The notes under the pieces: model-generated | What the model saw: the letters and a program-made list of their open reading frames with translations, nothing else | The model's database searches: none | What the model was told of the DNA's origin: nothing | Shown here: positions 9,771 through 18,640 of the stretch, piece by piece | Layout: every line of letters starts with the position of its first letter | How positions within the stretch are numbered: position 1 is the first letter of the stretch | From: Alphaproteobacteria bacterium | GTDB taxonomy: Bacteria > Pseudomonadota > Alphaproteobacteria > Rhodobacterales > Rhodobacteraceae | Assembly: GCA_030431825.1 (NCBI GenBank) | Contig: JAUIIJ010000009.1 | Span: 1-64,000 of the forward strand | Reading direction: 5' to 3' | Length of the DNA: 64,000 nucleotides | Made by a program: the position numbers and the translations under genes

Positions 9771-11339
9771 ATGGCGGCGCATCGTGAACCGGGGCGGCAG
9801 GACACTGCCGCTCCTGCTCCGGCAATTGAACTGCGCGGAATTTCCAAGGCGTTCGGACCGGTACAGGCCAACAAGGACATTTCCATTCGCGTGATGCCGG
9901 GCACGATCCACGGTATCATCGGCGAGAACGGCGCGGGAAAATCCACGCTGATGAGCATTCTCTACGGCTTTTACAAGGCCGACAAAGGCGAGATCTTCAT
10001 ATCCGGCAAGCAGACACAGATCCCCGACAGCCAGGCGGCCATCGCGGCAGGGATCGGCATGGTATTCCAGCATTTCAAACTGGTGCAGAATTTCACCGTT
10101 CTGGAGAATATCGTGCTGGGGGCCGAGGATGGCGTCATGCTGACCCCGTCACTGGCCAAGGCGCGCAAGGTGCTGGTCGAACTCGAGCAGGAATACGGGC
10201 TCAACGTGGATCCGGATGCGCGTATCGAGGATATCGGCGTGGGCAAGCAGCAGCGTGTCGAGATTCTCAAGGCGCTGTATCGGCAGGCCGAAATCCTGAT
10301 CCTGGATGAGCCGACGGGCGTTCTGACGCCCGCCGAAGCCGATCAGCTGTTCCGCATCCTTCATCGGCTGCGTGACGAGGGCAAGACGATCATCCTGATC
10401 ACCCACAAGCTGCGCGAGATCATGAACGCCACCGACACCGTCAGCGTGATGCGGCGCGGCGAAATGACGGCGACCGTCAGCACATCCGAAACCAGCCCCG
10501 AACAGCTCGCGGAGCTGATGGTCGGGCGCAAGGTCCTGTTGCGCGTCGACAAGGCACCGGCAGAGCCCGGCGCGCCGATCCTGGAAATCGAGAAGCTCGG
10601 CGTTGTCGATGAAAAGGGCGTGGAACGGCTCAAGGGGATCGACCTGACCGTGCGCGCAGGTGAAATCCTGGGCATTGCCGGGGTCGCGGGCAACGGTCAG
10701 TCCGAATTGCTGGAAGTGCTGGGCGGAATGCGGGAGGCGCGCGGAAACATCCGCCTCAATGGCGCGCCCCTGTCCCTGTCGGGACGGGGATGTGACGGGC
10801 AGGCCCGCCGCCAGCGGCACATCGCGCATGTACCCGAGGACCGGCAACGCGAAGGGCTGATCATGGATTTTCACGCCTGGGAGAACGTTGCCTTTGGCTA
10901 TCACCGCGACGACATCTATTGCAACGGTGTGTTCACGGACAACGCCACCCTGCGCCGCGACACCGAGGCCAAGATGAAGCGCTTTGACGTGCGCCCGCCC
11001 GATCCGTGGCTTGCCGCCAAGAATTTCAGCGGCGGCAACCAGCAAAAGATCGTCGTGGCGCGCGAGATCGAGCGCAATCCCGATCTGCTGCTGGTGGGCC
11101 AACCGACGCGGGGCGTCGATATCGGCGCGATCGAATTCATCCACAAACAGATCGTGGCGCTGCGCGACCAGGGCAAGGCGATCCTGCTGGTGTCGGTGGA
11201 ACTGGAAGAGATCTGCGCGCTCTCGGACCGGATTGCGGTGATGTTTGACGGTCAGATCATGGGCGAACGTCTGCCCGGTGAAACCGATGAAAAGGAACTT
11301 GGCCTGCTGATGGCCGGCGTATCCGGGGAGGCGGCGTGA
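9771..11339 (+). CDS. ABC transporter ATP-binding protein, nucleoside/sugar type (tandem ATPase)
   Basis: A double ATPase of 522 residues, the YufO/RbsA architecture. The N-terminal domain has Walker A GENGAGKST and Walker B ILILDEPT but a degenerate signature (VGKQQRVE). The C-terminal domain has a degenerate Walker A (GVAGNGQSE) and an intact signature FSGGNQQK. This complementary degeneracy is normal in the family. It powers the permease pair that follows directly. Confidence 0.95.
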   Translation: MAAHREPGRQDTAAPAPAIELRGISKAFGPVQANKDISIRVMPGTIHGIIGENGAGKSTLMSILYGFYKADKGEIFISGKQTQIPDSQAAIAAGIGMVFQHFKLVQNFTVLENIVLGAEDGVMLTPSLAKARKVLVELEQEYGLNVDPDARIEDIGVGKQQRVEILKALYRQAEILILDEPTGVLTPAEADQLFRILHRLRDEGKTIILITHKLREIMNATDTVSVMRRGEMTATVSTSETSPEQLAELMVGRKVLLRVDKAPAEPGAPILEIEKLGVVDEKGVERLKGIDLTVRAGEILGIAGVAGNGQSELLEVLGGMREARGNIRLNGAPLSLSGRGCDGQARRQRHIAHVPEDRQREGLIMDFHAWENVAFGYHRDDIYCNGVFTDNATLRRDTEAKMKRFDVRPPDPWLAAKNFSGGNQQKIVVAREIERNPDLLLVGQPTRGVDIGAIEFIHKQIVALRDQGKAILLVSVELEEICALSDRIAVMFDGQIMGERLPGETDEKELGLLMAGVSGEAA

Positions 11340-11340
11340 C

Positions 11341-12435
11341 ATGGACGTGATGCCAAGATGGGCCGATGTGGTCCTGATTCCGCTGATCTCGCTGGCGCTG
11401 GCGGCAATCCTGTCGGCGCTGGTGATCGTCGGCATCGGAGAGGACCCGGTTGCCGCCGTCAGCCTGATGGTCAAGGGCGCGCTGGGGTCAACCTATGGCT
11501 GGGGCTACACGCTCTATTACGCCACCAATTTCATGTTCACGGGGCTGGCCGTGTCGGTCGCCTTTCACGCAAAGCTGTTCAATATCGGCGGCGAAGGCCA
11601 GGCGATGCTGGGCGGGCTGGGCGTGGCGATTGCATGTCTTTACGTTCCCTGGCCCCACTGGACACTGGCGCTGATCTTTGCGTCGCTGGCCGCCGCGCTC
11701 TTTGGCGCGGCCTGGGCCGCGATCCCGGCCTATCTTCAGGCACGTCGGGGCAGCCATATCGTGATCACGACGATCATGTTCAACTTTATCGCCGCCGCAG
11801 TGCTCAATTACATGCTGGTGGTGGTCCTGCGTCCCAAGGGCGCGATGGACCCGGCCAGCGCCCGCTTTCCCGAAGCGGTGCACCTCCCCTCCTTTCAGGA
11901 AATGTTCTCCACGGCGGACACGGCCCTGTTCCGCGGCGCACCCGCAAATATCACGTTCTTTGTGGCGCTGGCGGCCTGCGTCGTGGTGTGGCTGCTGATC
12001 TGGCGCACACGGCTGGGATATGAAATCCGCGCTTACGGACATTCCGAAACCGGCGCGCGCTATGCCGGGATTTCACCGTTTCGCATCACCATGATCGCCA
12101 TGCTGATCTCGGGGGCGCTGGCGGGTCTGATGGCCATCAACAATGTCATGGGCGAGGCCGAGCGGCTGGTCCTGAACGCCACAGAGGGTGCCGGGTTCAT
12201 CGGAATTGCCGTCGCCCTGATGGGGCGCAGCCACCCGTTCGGCGTGTTCCTTGCGGCGATCCTCTTCGGGTTTCTCTATCAGGGCGGTGCGGAGCTGGCC
12301 CTGTGGACCGACATCCCACGCGAACTGATCGTTGTCATTCAGGCGCTGGTGATCCTGTTCACCGGGGCGCTGGACAATATGGTGCGCATGCCGCTTGAAC
12401 GTCTGTTTCTTCGTTTGCGCGGGGGGAATGGCTGA
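11341..12435 (+). CDS. ABC transporter permease, nucleoside type (YufP-like)
   Basis: A polytopic inner-membrane permease of 364 residues of the BPD_transp_2 family. Many hydrophobic segments are visible, along with LFNIGGEGQAMLGGLG, the conserved cytoplasmic loop that contacts the ATPase. The gene starts 1 nt after the ATPase stop and its end overlaps the second permease by 1 nt, so the four genes form one tight operon. Confidence 0.93.
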   Translation: MDVMPRWADVVLIPLISLALAAILSALVIVGIGEDPVAAVSLMVKGALGSTYGWGYTLYYATNFMFTGLAVSVAFHAKLFNIGGEGQAMLGGLGVAIACLYVPWPHWTLALIFASLAAALFGAAWAAIPAYLQARRGSHIVITTIMFNFIAAAVLNYMLVVVLRPKGAMDPASARFPEAVHLPSFQEMFSTADTALFRGAPANITFFVALAACVVVWLLIWRTRLGYEIRAYGHSETGARYAGISPFRITMIAMLISGALAGLMAINNVMGEAERLVLNATEGAGFIGIAVALMGRSHPFGVFLAAILFGFLYQGGAELALWTDIPRELIVVIQALVILFTGALDNMVRMPLERLFLRLRGGNG

Positions 12436-13400
12436 TGGATTTCCTGACGATCATCCAGATTCTCGACAGCACCGTCCGCCTGGGCACGCCCCTGTTGCTG
12501 GCCTGCCTTGCCGGTCTGTTCTCGGAACGTGCCGGCATCTTTGACATCGGTCTCGAGGGCAAGATGCTGGCGGCGGCGTTCTTTTCGGCGGCGGTTGCAG
12601 CGGTGTCGGGCTCGGTCTGGCTGGGTCTTGCGGCCGGTATCGCGGCCTCTCTGGCGCTGGCGGCGCTGCACGGGCTCGCGTCGATCACCTTTCGCGGCAA
12701 CCAGCTGATCTCGGGCGTCGCGATCAATTTCCTTGCCGCAGGGTTGACGGTGCTGATCGCGCAGGACTGGTTCGGCCAGGGCGGCAGGACCCCGTCCCTG
12801 GTGGGCGGAGCACGTTTTGAACCGATCACCCTGCCCTTTGCCGATCATGTCGCGGCGGTGCCCATTTTGGGACCGATCTATTCCGAACTGCTCTCGGGGC
12901 ACTCGATTCTCGTCTATCTTGCCTTCCTCGCCGTCCCCGCGACCTGGTGGATGCTGTACCGCACGCGGTTCGGCCTGCGCCTGCGGGCGGTCGGAGAAAA
13001 CCCCGCCGCCGTGGACACGGCCGGGGTCTCGGTCGTCGGGCTGCGCTATGCGGCCGTTGCCATCTGCGGCGTCCTCTGCGGGATCGCGGGGGCCTATCTT
13101 GCCACCGGGCTGCAGGCCGGCTTTGTCAAGGATATGACCGCCGGGCGCGGGTTCATCGCGCTCGCCGCGCTGATCTTTGCCAAATGGCGACCGTGGCATG
13201 CGATGTGGGCCTGCCTGCTGTTCGGCTTCCTTCAGGCCATCGCACTGCGCTATCAGAATATAGATCTCGGCGGTCTGGTGATTCCGGTACAGGTGATGGA
13301 TGCCCTGCCCTATATCCTGACGGTCGTCATTCTCGCCGGATTCGTCGGCAAGGCGATCCCGCCAAGGGCGGGGGGTGAACCCTATGTAAAGGAAAGATAG
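12435..13400 (+). CDS. ABC transporter permease, nucleoside type (YufQ-like)
   Basis: The second permease of the BMP transporter, 321 residues. It contains the matching loop IFDIGLEGKMLAAAF and repeated hydrophobic helices. With the 364-residue partner it should form the heterodimeric channel. It is the last gene of the unit; tauE begins about 90 nt downstream behind its own putative operator. Confidence 0.93.
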   Translation: MDFLTIIQILDSTVRLGTPLLLACLAGLFSERAGIFDIGLEGKMLAAAFFSAAVAAVSGSVWLGLAAGIAASLALAALHGLASITFRGNQLISGVAINFLAAGLTVLIAQDWFGQGGRTPSLVGGARFEPITLPFADHVAAVPILGPIYSELLSGHSILVYLAFLAVPATWWMLYRTRFGLRLRAVGENPAAVDTAGVSVVGLRYAAVAICGVLCGIAGAYLATGLQAGFVKDMTAGRGFIALAALIFAKWRPWHAMWACLLFGFLQAIALRYQNIDLGGLVIPVQVMDALPYILTVVILAGFVGKAIPPRAGGEPYVKER

Positions 13401-13431
13401 GTCAGGAGCGGGCGCGGATTAAATTCTCTTG

Positions 13432-13442
13432 CTGCAAAGCAG
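13432..13442. promoter_or_regulatory. PhaR-like site upstream of tauE
   Basis: The core CTGCAAAGCAG is an exact CTGC-N3-GCAG, the form known for the PHB regulator PhaR of Paracoccus. It lies 46 nt before the tauE start. The wider sequence TTGCTGCAAAGCAGCA aligns with sites before ccr and ecm. Binding is inferred. Confidence 0.4.
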
Positions 13443-13488
13443 CATGGCGGTTGCATTTTCACGACGGACAGAGCTAACACATATCATG

Positions 13489-14409
13489 CAGGTCTATCTC
13501 CCCATCGCCGAAGTTTCCGTGAACATCTTTCTGGTGCTCGGTCTTGGTGGATTGGTCGGCATTCTCTCGGGCATGTTCGGCGTGGGCGGCGGTTTCATCC
13601 TGACGCCGCTGCTGTTCTTTATCGGGATCCCTCCTGCGGTGGCGGTCGCCACCGGTGCCAATCAGATCGTCGCCTCCTCGATCTCCGGCGTGCTGGCGCA
13701 TTTCCGGCGGCGCACCGTCGACCTCAAGATGGGAACTGTCCTGCTGGCGGGCGGCCTGCTCGGGGCCGGCCTGGGGATCGGGGTCTTCAACTATCTCAAG
13801 AGCATCGGCCAGGTCGATCTGCTGGTAAACCTCTGCTATGTGGTTTTCCTTGGCATCATCGGGGCGCTGATGTTCATCGAGAGTCTGAACGCCATTCGCA
13901 AGAGCCGCAAGGCGGGCGGCAAGCCGCCCTTTGTCCGCCGTCAGAGAACCTGGGTTCACGCCTTGCCGTTCAAGATGCGGTTTCGCACATCGGGGCTCTA
14001 TATTTCCGTCATCCCGCCACTCGGTGTGGGGCTCGCCGTGGGTGTGCTTGCCGCGATCATGGGGGTCGGCGGCGGCTTTATCATGGTGCCTGCGATGATC
14101 TATATCCTCGGCATGCCGACCAAGGTGGTCGTCGGAACCTCGCTGTTCCAGATCATCTTCGTCACCGCCTTTACCACCATGCTGCACGCCACCACCAACT
14201 ATACGGTGGATGTGATGCTGGCGCTGCTGCTGCTGATCGGCGGCGTCATCGGGGCGCAGCTCGGCACCCAGATCGGACTTCGCATGAAGGCCGAGCAGCT
14301 GCGCATCCTGCTGGCGCTCATGGTGTTGGCGGTCTGCGGAAAACTGGCACTCGAACTGTTGCTGCAACCGGGTGAACTTTATTCCCTCGCACCTGTCGGC
14401 GGAGACTGA
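13489..14409 (+). CDS. Sulfite exporter TauE/SafE family permease
   Basis: An integral membrane protein of about 306 residues with two repeated halves. Each half has the family loop GMFGVGGGFILTPLL or IMGVGGGFIMVPAM followed by a hydrophobic helix. TauE/SafE proteins export sulfite, sulfoacetate or other small anions. I prefer the ATG at 13489 because the longer track ORF starts at a TTG inside the putative operator. The next gene, 2 nt downstream, encodes TIGR02186, a regular partner in this group. Confidence 0.9.
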   Translation, partial: QVYLPIAEVSVNIFLVLGLGGLVGILSGMFGVGGGFILTPLLFFIGIPPAVAVATGANQIVASSISGVLAHFRRRTVDLKMGTVLLAGGLLGAGLGIGVFNYLKSIGQVDLLVNLCYVVFLGIIGALMFIESLNAIRKSRKAGGKPPFVRRQRTWVHALPFKMRFRTSGLYISVIPPLGVGLAVGVLAAIMGVGGGFIMVPAMIYILGMPTKVVVGTSLFQIIFVTAFTTMLHATTNYTVDVMLALLLLIGGVIGAQLGTQIGLRMKAEQLRILLALMVLAVCGKLALELLLQPGELYSLAPVGGD

Positions 14410-14411
14410 TC

Positions 14412-15170
14412 ATGCGGTTGCTGTGGTCCATCCTGTTCATTCTGACACCGCTTGCCAGCCTGGCGGAAGAGGTCGTGCTGGGTCTCAGCCAGGACAAGGT
14501 TGCCATCACCACCAGCTTTGACGGTTCCGAAATTCTGATCTTTGGCGCCGTCAAACGGGAAACACCCATTCTCGAAGATTCGCCGCTTGAGGTGGTCATC
14601 ACCATCACCGGTCCCTCCGAGCCTGTCACCGTGCGCCGCAAGTCGCGGATGTTCGGCATCTGGGTCAACACCGATGCGGTCGAGGTGGATCGCGCGCCAA
14701 GCTTTTACGCCGTCGCCACCACCGCACCCCTCTCCGACGTCCTGAGCGAAACCGAGGATTTGCGCCACAAGGTCTCTATCGATCGCGCCATCCGGTCGGT
14801 CGGGGCCCCGGACAATATTGCCAACTCCGCGCTGTTCACCGATGCGGTGATCCGCATCCGCCGCGAAGCGGACCTCTATCAGACGCTTGAAAGCGGCGTT
14901 GCACTGGACCAGCAGACCCTGTTCAGAACCGCAATCGACATGCCCTCGAACCTGACGGAGGGCGATTATGTCACCCGCATCTTCCTGACCCGTGACGGAC
15001 AGGTGGTGTCGAGCTACGAGACCACGATCGCGGTTCAGAAGGTGGGCTTGGAGCGCTGGCTGTTCGTGCTCTCGCGACAACAGCCTTTCTGGTACGGCCT
15101 GCTGTCGCTGGCAATTGCCATCGCCGCGGGTTGGGGTGCATCCACGGCGTTCCGCCTGCTGCGCGGCTAA
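14412..15170 (+). CDS. TIGR02186 family membrane-anchored protein
   Basis: A 252-residue protein with an N-terminal signal peptide (LLWSILFILTPLASLAEE), a large periplasmic beta-rich part and a single C-terminal transmembrane helix (YGLLSLAIAIAAGWGA). The length, topology and position directly after a TauE/SafE permease match the alphaproteobacterial family TIGR02186. Its function is unknown; a periplasmic accessory role for the exporter is inference from constant adjacency. Confidence 0.85.
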   Translation: MRLLWSILFILTPLASLAEEVVLGLSQDKVAITTSFDGSEILIFGAVKRETPILEDSPLEVVITITGPSEPVTVRRKSRMFGIWVNTDAVEVDRAPSFYAVATTAPLSDVLSETEDLRHKVSIDRAIRSVGAPDNIANSALFTDAVIRIRREADLYQTLESGVALDQQTLFRTAIDMPSNLTEGDYVTRIFLTRDGQVVSSYETTIAVQKVGLERWLFVLSRQQPFWYGLLSLAIAIAAGWGASTAFRLLRG

Positions 15171-15245
15171 AGCGCTGTGTGATTCAGGTTTATCGCCAAT
15201 ACCCGCTTGGCCGCCGCGCTTGTGCACCGGTGATCGCAATGGGCT

Positions 15246-16775
15246 TCATGTCTCTTCCATCTGCAGGCTCAGCGGCGCCACAGGCGCGCCGCGCAGGTCG
15301 TCCACGCGGAGCGCATGCGTGGGTTTGGACAGGCGATTGCGCACGACCCAGATCAACCGTTCCTGCGCCCGCGTGATCGCCACATAGGCAAGCCGTTTCC
15401 ACAGCGGTTGTCCGGCTTCGATCCGCCCCATGCGGGCCGCAACGAACAGGTCGGGGGCAAACACCTGTACCGTGTCCCACTGCGAGCCCTGCGCCTTGTG
15501 GATGGTGACTGCCGCGCCGTGAAGAAACGCCGCCCCCATACCGGCGGCGAAGGGGATGAACGGCTCTTCCTCGTCCGGTTTCTCGATCTTGACGATCGAC
15601 GCGGCGCTCACCTGCGGATCCTCTGCCCCCATCACGTGCAGACGCGAGAAACCGGGTTTCTTGCCCGGTCCCAGATAGACGACCTGCGCCCCCTTGATCA
15701 GACCCCGCGCTTCGAGGTCCAGCCGGCGTTTGCGATGCTTGGCCGGAAGCTCGATCCCGTCGCAAATCAGCGGCTCGCCCTCCAGCAGCGCGTCCTCGGG
15801 GGCGCCGTGTACGGTGCGAAAAGCGTTGATGAGCCGGATCCGCGTTGCATTGCGCCAGACGAGGACCGGGCTTCGGGCCATCAGATCGACCTCGACCCGC
15901 TGCCCCCAGACCACGCGCTCGTCGCGGCGTGCCGTGTCCTCGACCATCTCCTCGAATCCCTGGAAGTCAAGCTGCGGATCGGCCAGGGCATGCGCGAGAT
16001 CGAGTATCGGATTATCCGCATCCTGGCGATGAACGCGATGCAGGCTGAGCTTGCGCGTGTCGGGCAGCCCGTCAAATACCATGCCGCCGGACTGGTTGAC
16101 CGGAGCCAACTGCGCCGGGTCGCCGAACAACACAAGCGTCGGAAAGATCTCCTTGAGGTCCTCGAATTGTCGGTCATCCAGCATCGACGATTCGTCGACA
16201 AATCCGACATCGAGCGGGTCTTCGCGCCGTTTCCACCCGGTGATGAAATCCGAACCGCGCAGCCCCGCCGCCGCCAATGCCCCCGGAATCGACTTGTTGC
16301 CGGCATAGAACGCTGCCGCGCGATCCAGCGCCAGGTCGGTCAGCCCCTCGATCTCGGGACGTTCGCCGTCATTGGCCAGCCATTCGGCGATACGCTCGTA
16401 ATCGGGATCGTAGACCGGTGAATAAAGGATACGGTGGATGGTCGTTGCCGGCACGCCCCGCAACCGCAGGACGCTCGCCGCCTTGTTGGTGGGCGCCAGG
16501 ATCGCGAGTGTCCGCCTGCTTTTGCTGCGCCGGCTCTCGTAATCGCCGGACACCACCTCGACACCGGCACGCTCCAGTTCCTTGTAAAGTTCCGCCAGAA
16601 GCAGCGTCTTGCCCGATCCCGCCTTGCCAACAAGCGCCATCACACCGACGCCATCGTCGCGCGGCGGCATCGCCGTGCCGTTGTCGATATCGATGCCCGC
16701 CCCGCGCAGCAGTTCGGCAACGCGGTCGTGGGCCAGGGCCTGATCGTCGGAATAGGTGAAGTTCGATGCAGTCAT
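15246..16775 (-). CDS. ATP-dependent RecD-like DNA helicase
   Basis: A 509-residue superfamily-1B helicase. Walker A is ALVGKAGSGKTLLLAEL near residue 48, Walker B is VDESSMLDD, and the C-terminal UvrD-like 2B motif is TIHKAQGSQWDTV, followed by LAYVAITRAQERLIWV. RecD/TraA-like helicases work 5' to 3' on DNA; stand-alone versions are common in alphaproteobacteria. No RecB or RecC partner is nearby. It converges with the TIGR02186 gene. Confidence 0.9.
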   Translation of the reverse strand: MTASNFTYSDDQALAHDRVAELLRGAGIDIDNGTAMPPRDDGVGVMALVGKAGSGKTLLLAELYKELERAGVEVVSGDYESRRSKSRRTLAILAPTNKAASVLRLRGVPATTIHRILYSPVYDPDYERIAEWLANDGERPEIEGLTDLALDRAAAFYAGNKSIPGALAAAGLRGSDFITGWKRREDPLDVGFVDESSMLDDRQFEDLKEIFPTLVLFGDPAQLAPVNQSGGMVFDGLPDTRKLSLHRVHRQDADNPILDLAHALADPQLDFQGFEEMVEDTARRDERVVWGQRVEVDLMARSPVLVWRNATRIRLINAFRTVHGAPEDALLEGEPLICDGIELPAKHRKRRLDLEARGLIKGAQVVYLGPGKKPGFSRLHVMGAEDPQVSAASIVKIEKPDEEEPFIPFAAGMGAAFLHGAAVTIHKAQGSQWDTVQVFAPDLFVAARMGRIEAGQPLWKRLAYVAITRAQERLIWVVRNRLSKPTHALRVDDLRGAPVAPLSLQMEET

Positions 16776-16831
16776 GCTCGCGACACTACAGGCGCGACAA
16801 TGGCTTCACCAGTGAGCGATTGCGATTTGGC

Positions 16832-17470
16832 TCAGGCAGAGAGCGCCAGCTGCCGCTGCTGTGCCGGTCTGAACGCCCGGTTGAACCAAAGACGCGACAA
16901 TTCCTCGGAAATTCCCGATTTGCGCGCGATCTGCGCCTTGGCCGTGTCGGAAAATTCCCAGAGGCCGACGCTGATCCGGTTCCGACCCTCCCCGGTGCTG
17001 CCCAGTACCTCGGGCGACGATCCGATCAGCCGATAGATGCGCACCATGCGCGCATCGAACACGCCGACAAAGTGCCTGATGCCAAAGCCGTTCATGATCT
17101 CGCCCCCACCGAGCATCAGCGCGGCGGCAACGTTGCTGCCCGCGCTGCGCGACAGGCAAAACCGTGTACATTCCCAGATCATCGGGCTGGAAATCGTGTT
17201 GGCGCCAACCAGATCGCCGAACACATCGTTGACCATGACCGGCCCGGTCGTCGGCAGAAACCGCATTGATCCGCCGTGGCTGCCATCAGGTTGCTCCCAG
17301 ATGACATAGAGCGGGTTCAGCCGGTCGTAACCGTCCATTTCATAGCCGTTGTCATCAACGTCTACGTCCCAGCCAAGGCGCGTCTTGAACTGGTCCGCGC
17401 GATCGCGAAACATTGTCCGGCGCAACTTTGGATAGTTGTGAAGCTCATTTGCATAGATGTAGCGCAGCAT
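16832..17470 (-). CDS. luxI: Acyl-homoserine-lactone synthase (LuxI family)
   Basis: This enzyme makes an acyl-homoserine-lactone quorum signal from S-adenosylmethionine and acyl-ACP. All usual invariant residues are present: R24, F28, W34, D46, D49, R70, E100 and R103 (in GSMRFLP and WECTRF). The 212-residue length is normal. The acyl chain length cannot be read from sequence. It follows luxR after 81 nt on the same strand and lies downstream of ccr, an arrangement seen repeatedly in Roseobacters. I did not find a convincing lux box. Confidence 0.95.
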   Translation of the reverse strand: MLRYIYANELHNYPKLRRTMFRDRADQFKTRLGWDVDVDDNGYEMDGYDRLNPLYVIWEQPDGSHGGSMRFLPTTGPVMVNDVFGDLVGANTISSPMIWECTRFCLSRSAGSNVAAALMLGGGEIMNGFGIRHFVGVFDARMVRIYRLIGSSPEVLGSTGEGRNRISVGLWEFSDTAKAQIARKSGISEELSRLWFNRAFRPAQQRQLALSA

Positions 17471-17551
17471 GATCGTGTCCCCTTGTCGTCCTGCGTCTTC
17501 AGGCTTACGACAACATTGGTTAACGTGAGGTCATCGCGGAGTTCCTTCCGT

Positions 17552-18271
17552 TCAGACCACGATCAGGCCACGGCTCATGGCGCGGGCAACCGCATGAGTG
17601 GTGTTGAGTGCACCGAGCTTGAAGCGCGCACTTTCGATGTAGACACGCAACGTGTGTTCAGAGATCGAGAGCGTCTCTGCCGTCTGCGCCCGGCTGTATC
17701 CCATTGCCAGCAATGTCATCGCATCCACCTCGCGCGGGGACAGCGCTCTGGAGCTTTCCGGTTGCCGGTCGGGTTCGAATTCCAATGCCTTTCTGTTGAA
17801 GAAATGGGCGATCAGGATCAGGTCGCGGCTGTTCTCCTCTGTAAATTTCTCCCAGGTCGCGTCATCGCAGCTGTGACTGACCGAAAACAGTGCGAATTGC
17901 CCGTTCGGGCCGCGGATCGGGATCGAGAACCCCTGGTTGCCCACGCCGTATTCCTGGGCTTCGATCATGAATTGACGTGCGGCCTTGCTCGACCAGTCGA
18001 GCCTTTTCCAATCGACCGGGTGAAACCGCTGAAAACATCCGACAACGACAGGATCGACGCGCTGGTAGTTCTGGGCGATCCATCGCGCCCTCCACTCGTC
18101 CGAATATGTTCCGCAGCCGTATTGATCTCCCGCGCCGTCGACCCAGTGATACACCATGTGATCGACGAGAAACGCGTCACGTAACGCTTCGATTATTCCC
18201 TGTAGTTCTTCAAGCTCGCTGGTGGCGTCCAATTCCTCCAGCACCTGATCCAGATTGACTCGGTTCACCAT
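17552..18271 (-). CDS. luxR: LuxR family acyl-HSL-responsive transcriptional regulator
   Basis: A 239-residue quorum-sensing regulator. The N-terminal autoinducer-binding domain has the ligand-pocket pattern YSDEWRARWIAQNYQRVDPVV and FHPVDW (conserved W, Y, D, P). The C-terminal GerE-type HTH is LSPREVDAMTLLAMGYSRAQ followed by ISEHTLRVYIESARFKL. It precedes luxI and overlaps by 62 nt the end of a small upstream ORF, so its translation may depend on that ORF. An AGAAGAGG sequence lies about 14 nt before the ATG. Confidence 0.93.
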   Translation of the reverse strand: MVNRVNLDQVLEELDATSELEELQGIIEALRDAFLVDHMVYHWVDGAGDQYGCGTYSDEWRARWIAQNYQRVDPVVVGCFQRFHPVDWKRLDWSSKAARQFMIEAQEYGVGNQGFSIPIRGPNGQFALFSVSHSCDDATWEKFTEENSRDLILIAHFFNRKALEFEPDRQPESSRALSPREVDAMTLLAMGYSRAQTAETLSISEHTLRVYIESARFKLGALNTTHAVARAMSRGLIVV

Positions 18272-18428
18272 TTAGTACCGAACGCGCCTCTTCTTTTCGG
18301 GACGAAATCTCGGCAGCGGCAATAAGCGTGGTGTCATCCAATTGCTCCGCAAGCGCCCCCAGACCATTGGCCGAAGCAAATGATTTGAGGTCTGCCAATA
18401 CGTCCAGTATCCAGTCGTTGTGCGTCAT
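18210..18428 (-). CDS. Small conserved-type protein upstream of luxR
   Basis: A 72-residue ORF starting THNDWILDVLADLKSFASANGL; the ATG at 18428 has a GGAGCGACCCTG ribosome-binding site, better than the track start ten codons upstream. It is helical and acidic in the first half, and ends in a glycine/serine-rich stretch that overlaps the beginning of luxR in another frame. I recall similar small ORFs upstream of luxR in other Roseobacters, but no function. It may be a regulator of LuxR or a translational-coupling leader. Confidence 0.62.
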   Translation of the reverse strand: MTHNDWILDVLADLKSFASANGLGALAEQLDDTTLIAAAEISSRKEEARSVLNGEPSQSGSGAGGIGRHQRA

Positions 18429-18574
18429 CAGGGTCGCTCCGCAGTGGTTAACGAACAATTAACACAAGACTACCATTTGCACGTTTGTTAGGAAATTCGC
18501 AGCTTTCGACCCCCCAAAAATAGCGAGGGCGATTTTTCCAAGGGTCTGTTTTCAAATACCCCGATTCAGAATGC

Positions 18575-18612
18575 AAAACACCCGCGTCACCAAAGGGCGA
18601 TTCGCGGGTGTT
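18575..18612 (-). terminator. Rho-independent terminator of ccr
   Basis: A 10-bp perfect inverted repeat, AACACCCGCG and CGCGGGTGTT, separated by 16 nt. On the minus strand it ends in a short T run (GTGTTTTGC) and lies about 30 nt after the ccr stop, so it should separate ccr from the downstream luxR-luxI unit. Confidence 0.65.
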
Positions 18613-18640
18613 ACTGTTCTCGAATTGGAGACGCCGAGAT

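Noticed and set aside
17471-17551. lux box upstream of luxI
   Set aside because: I looked for an 18-20 bp inverted repeat of the CTG-N10-CAG type and found none convincing in the 81-nt gap.
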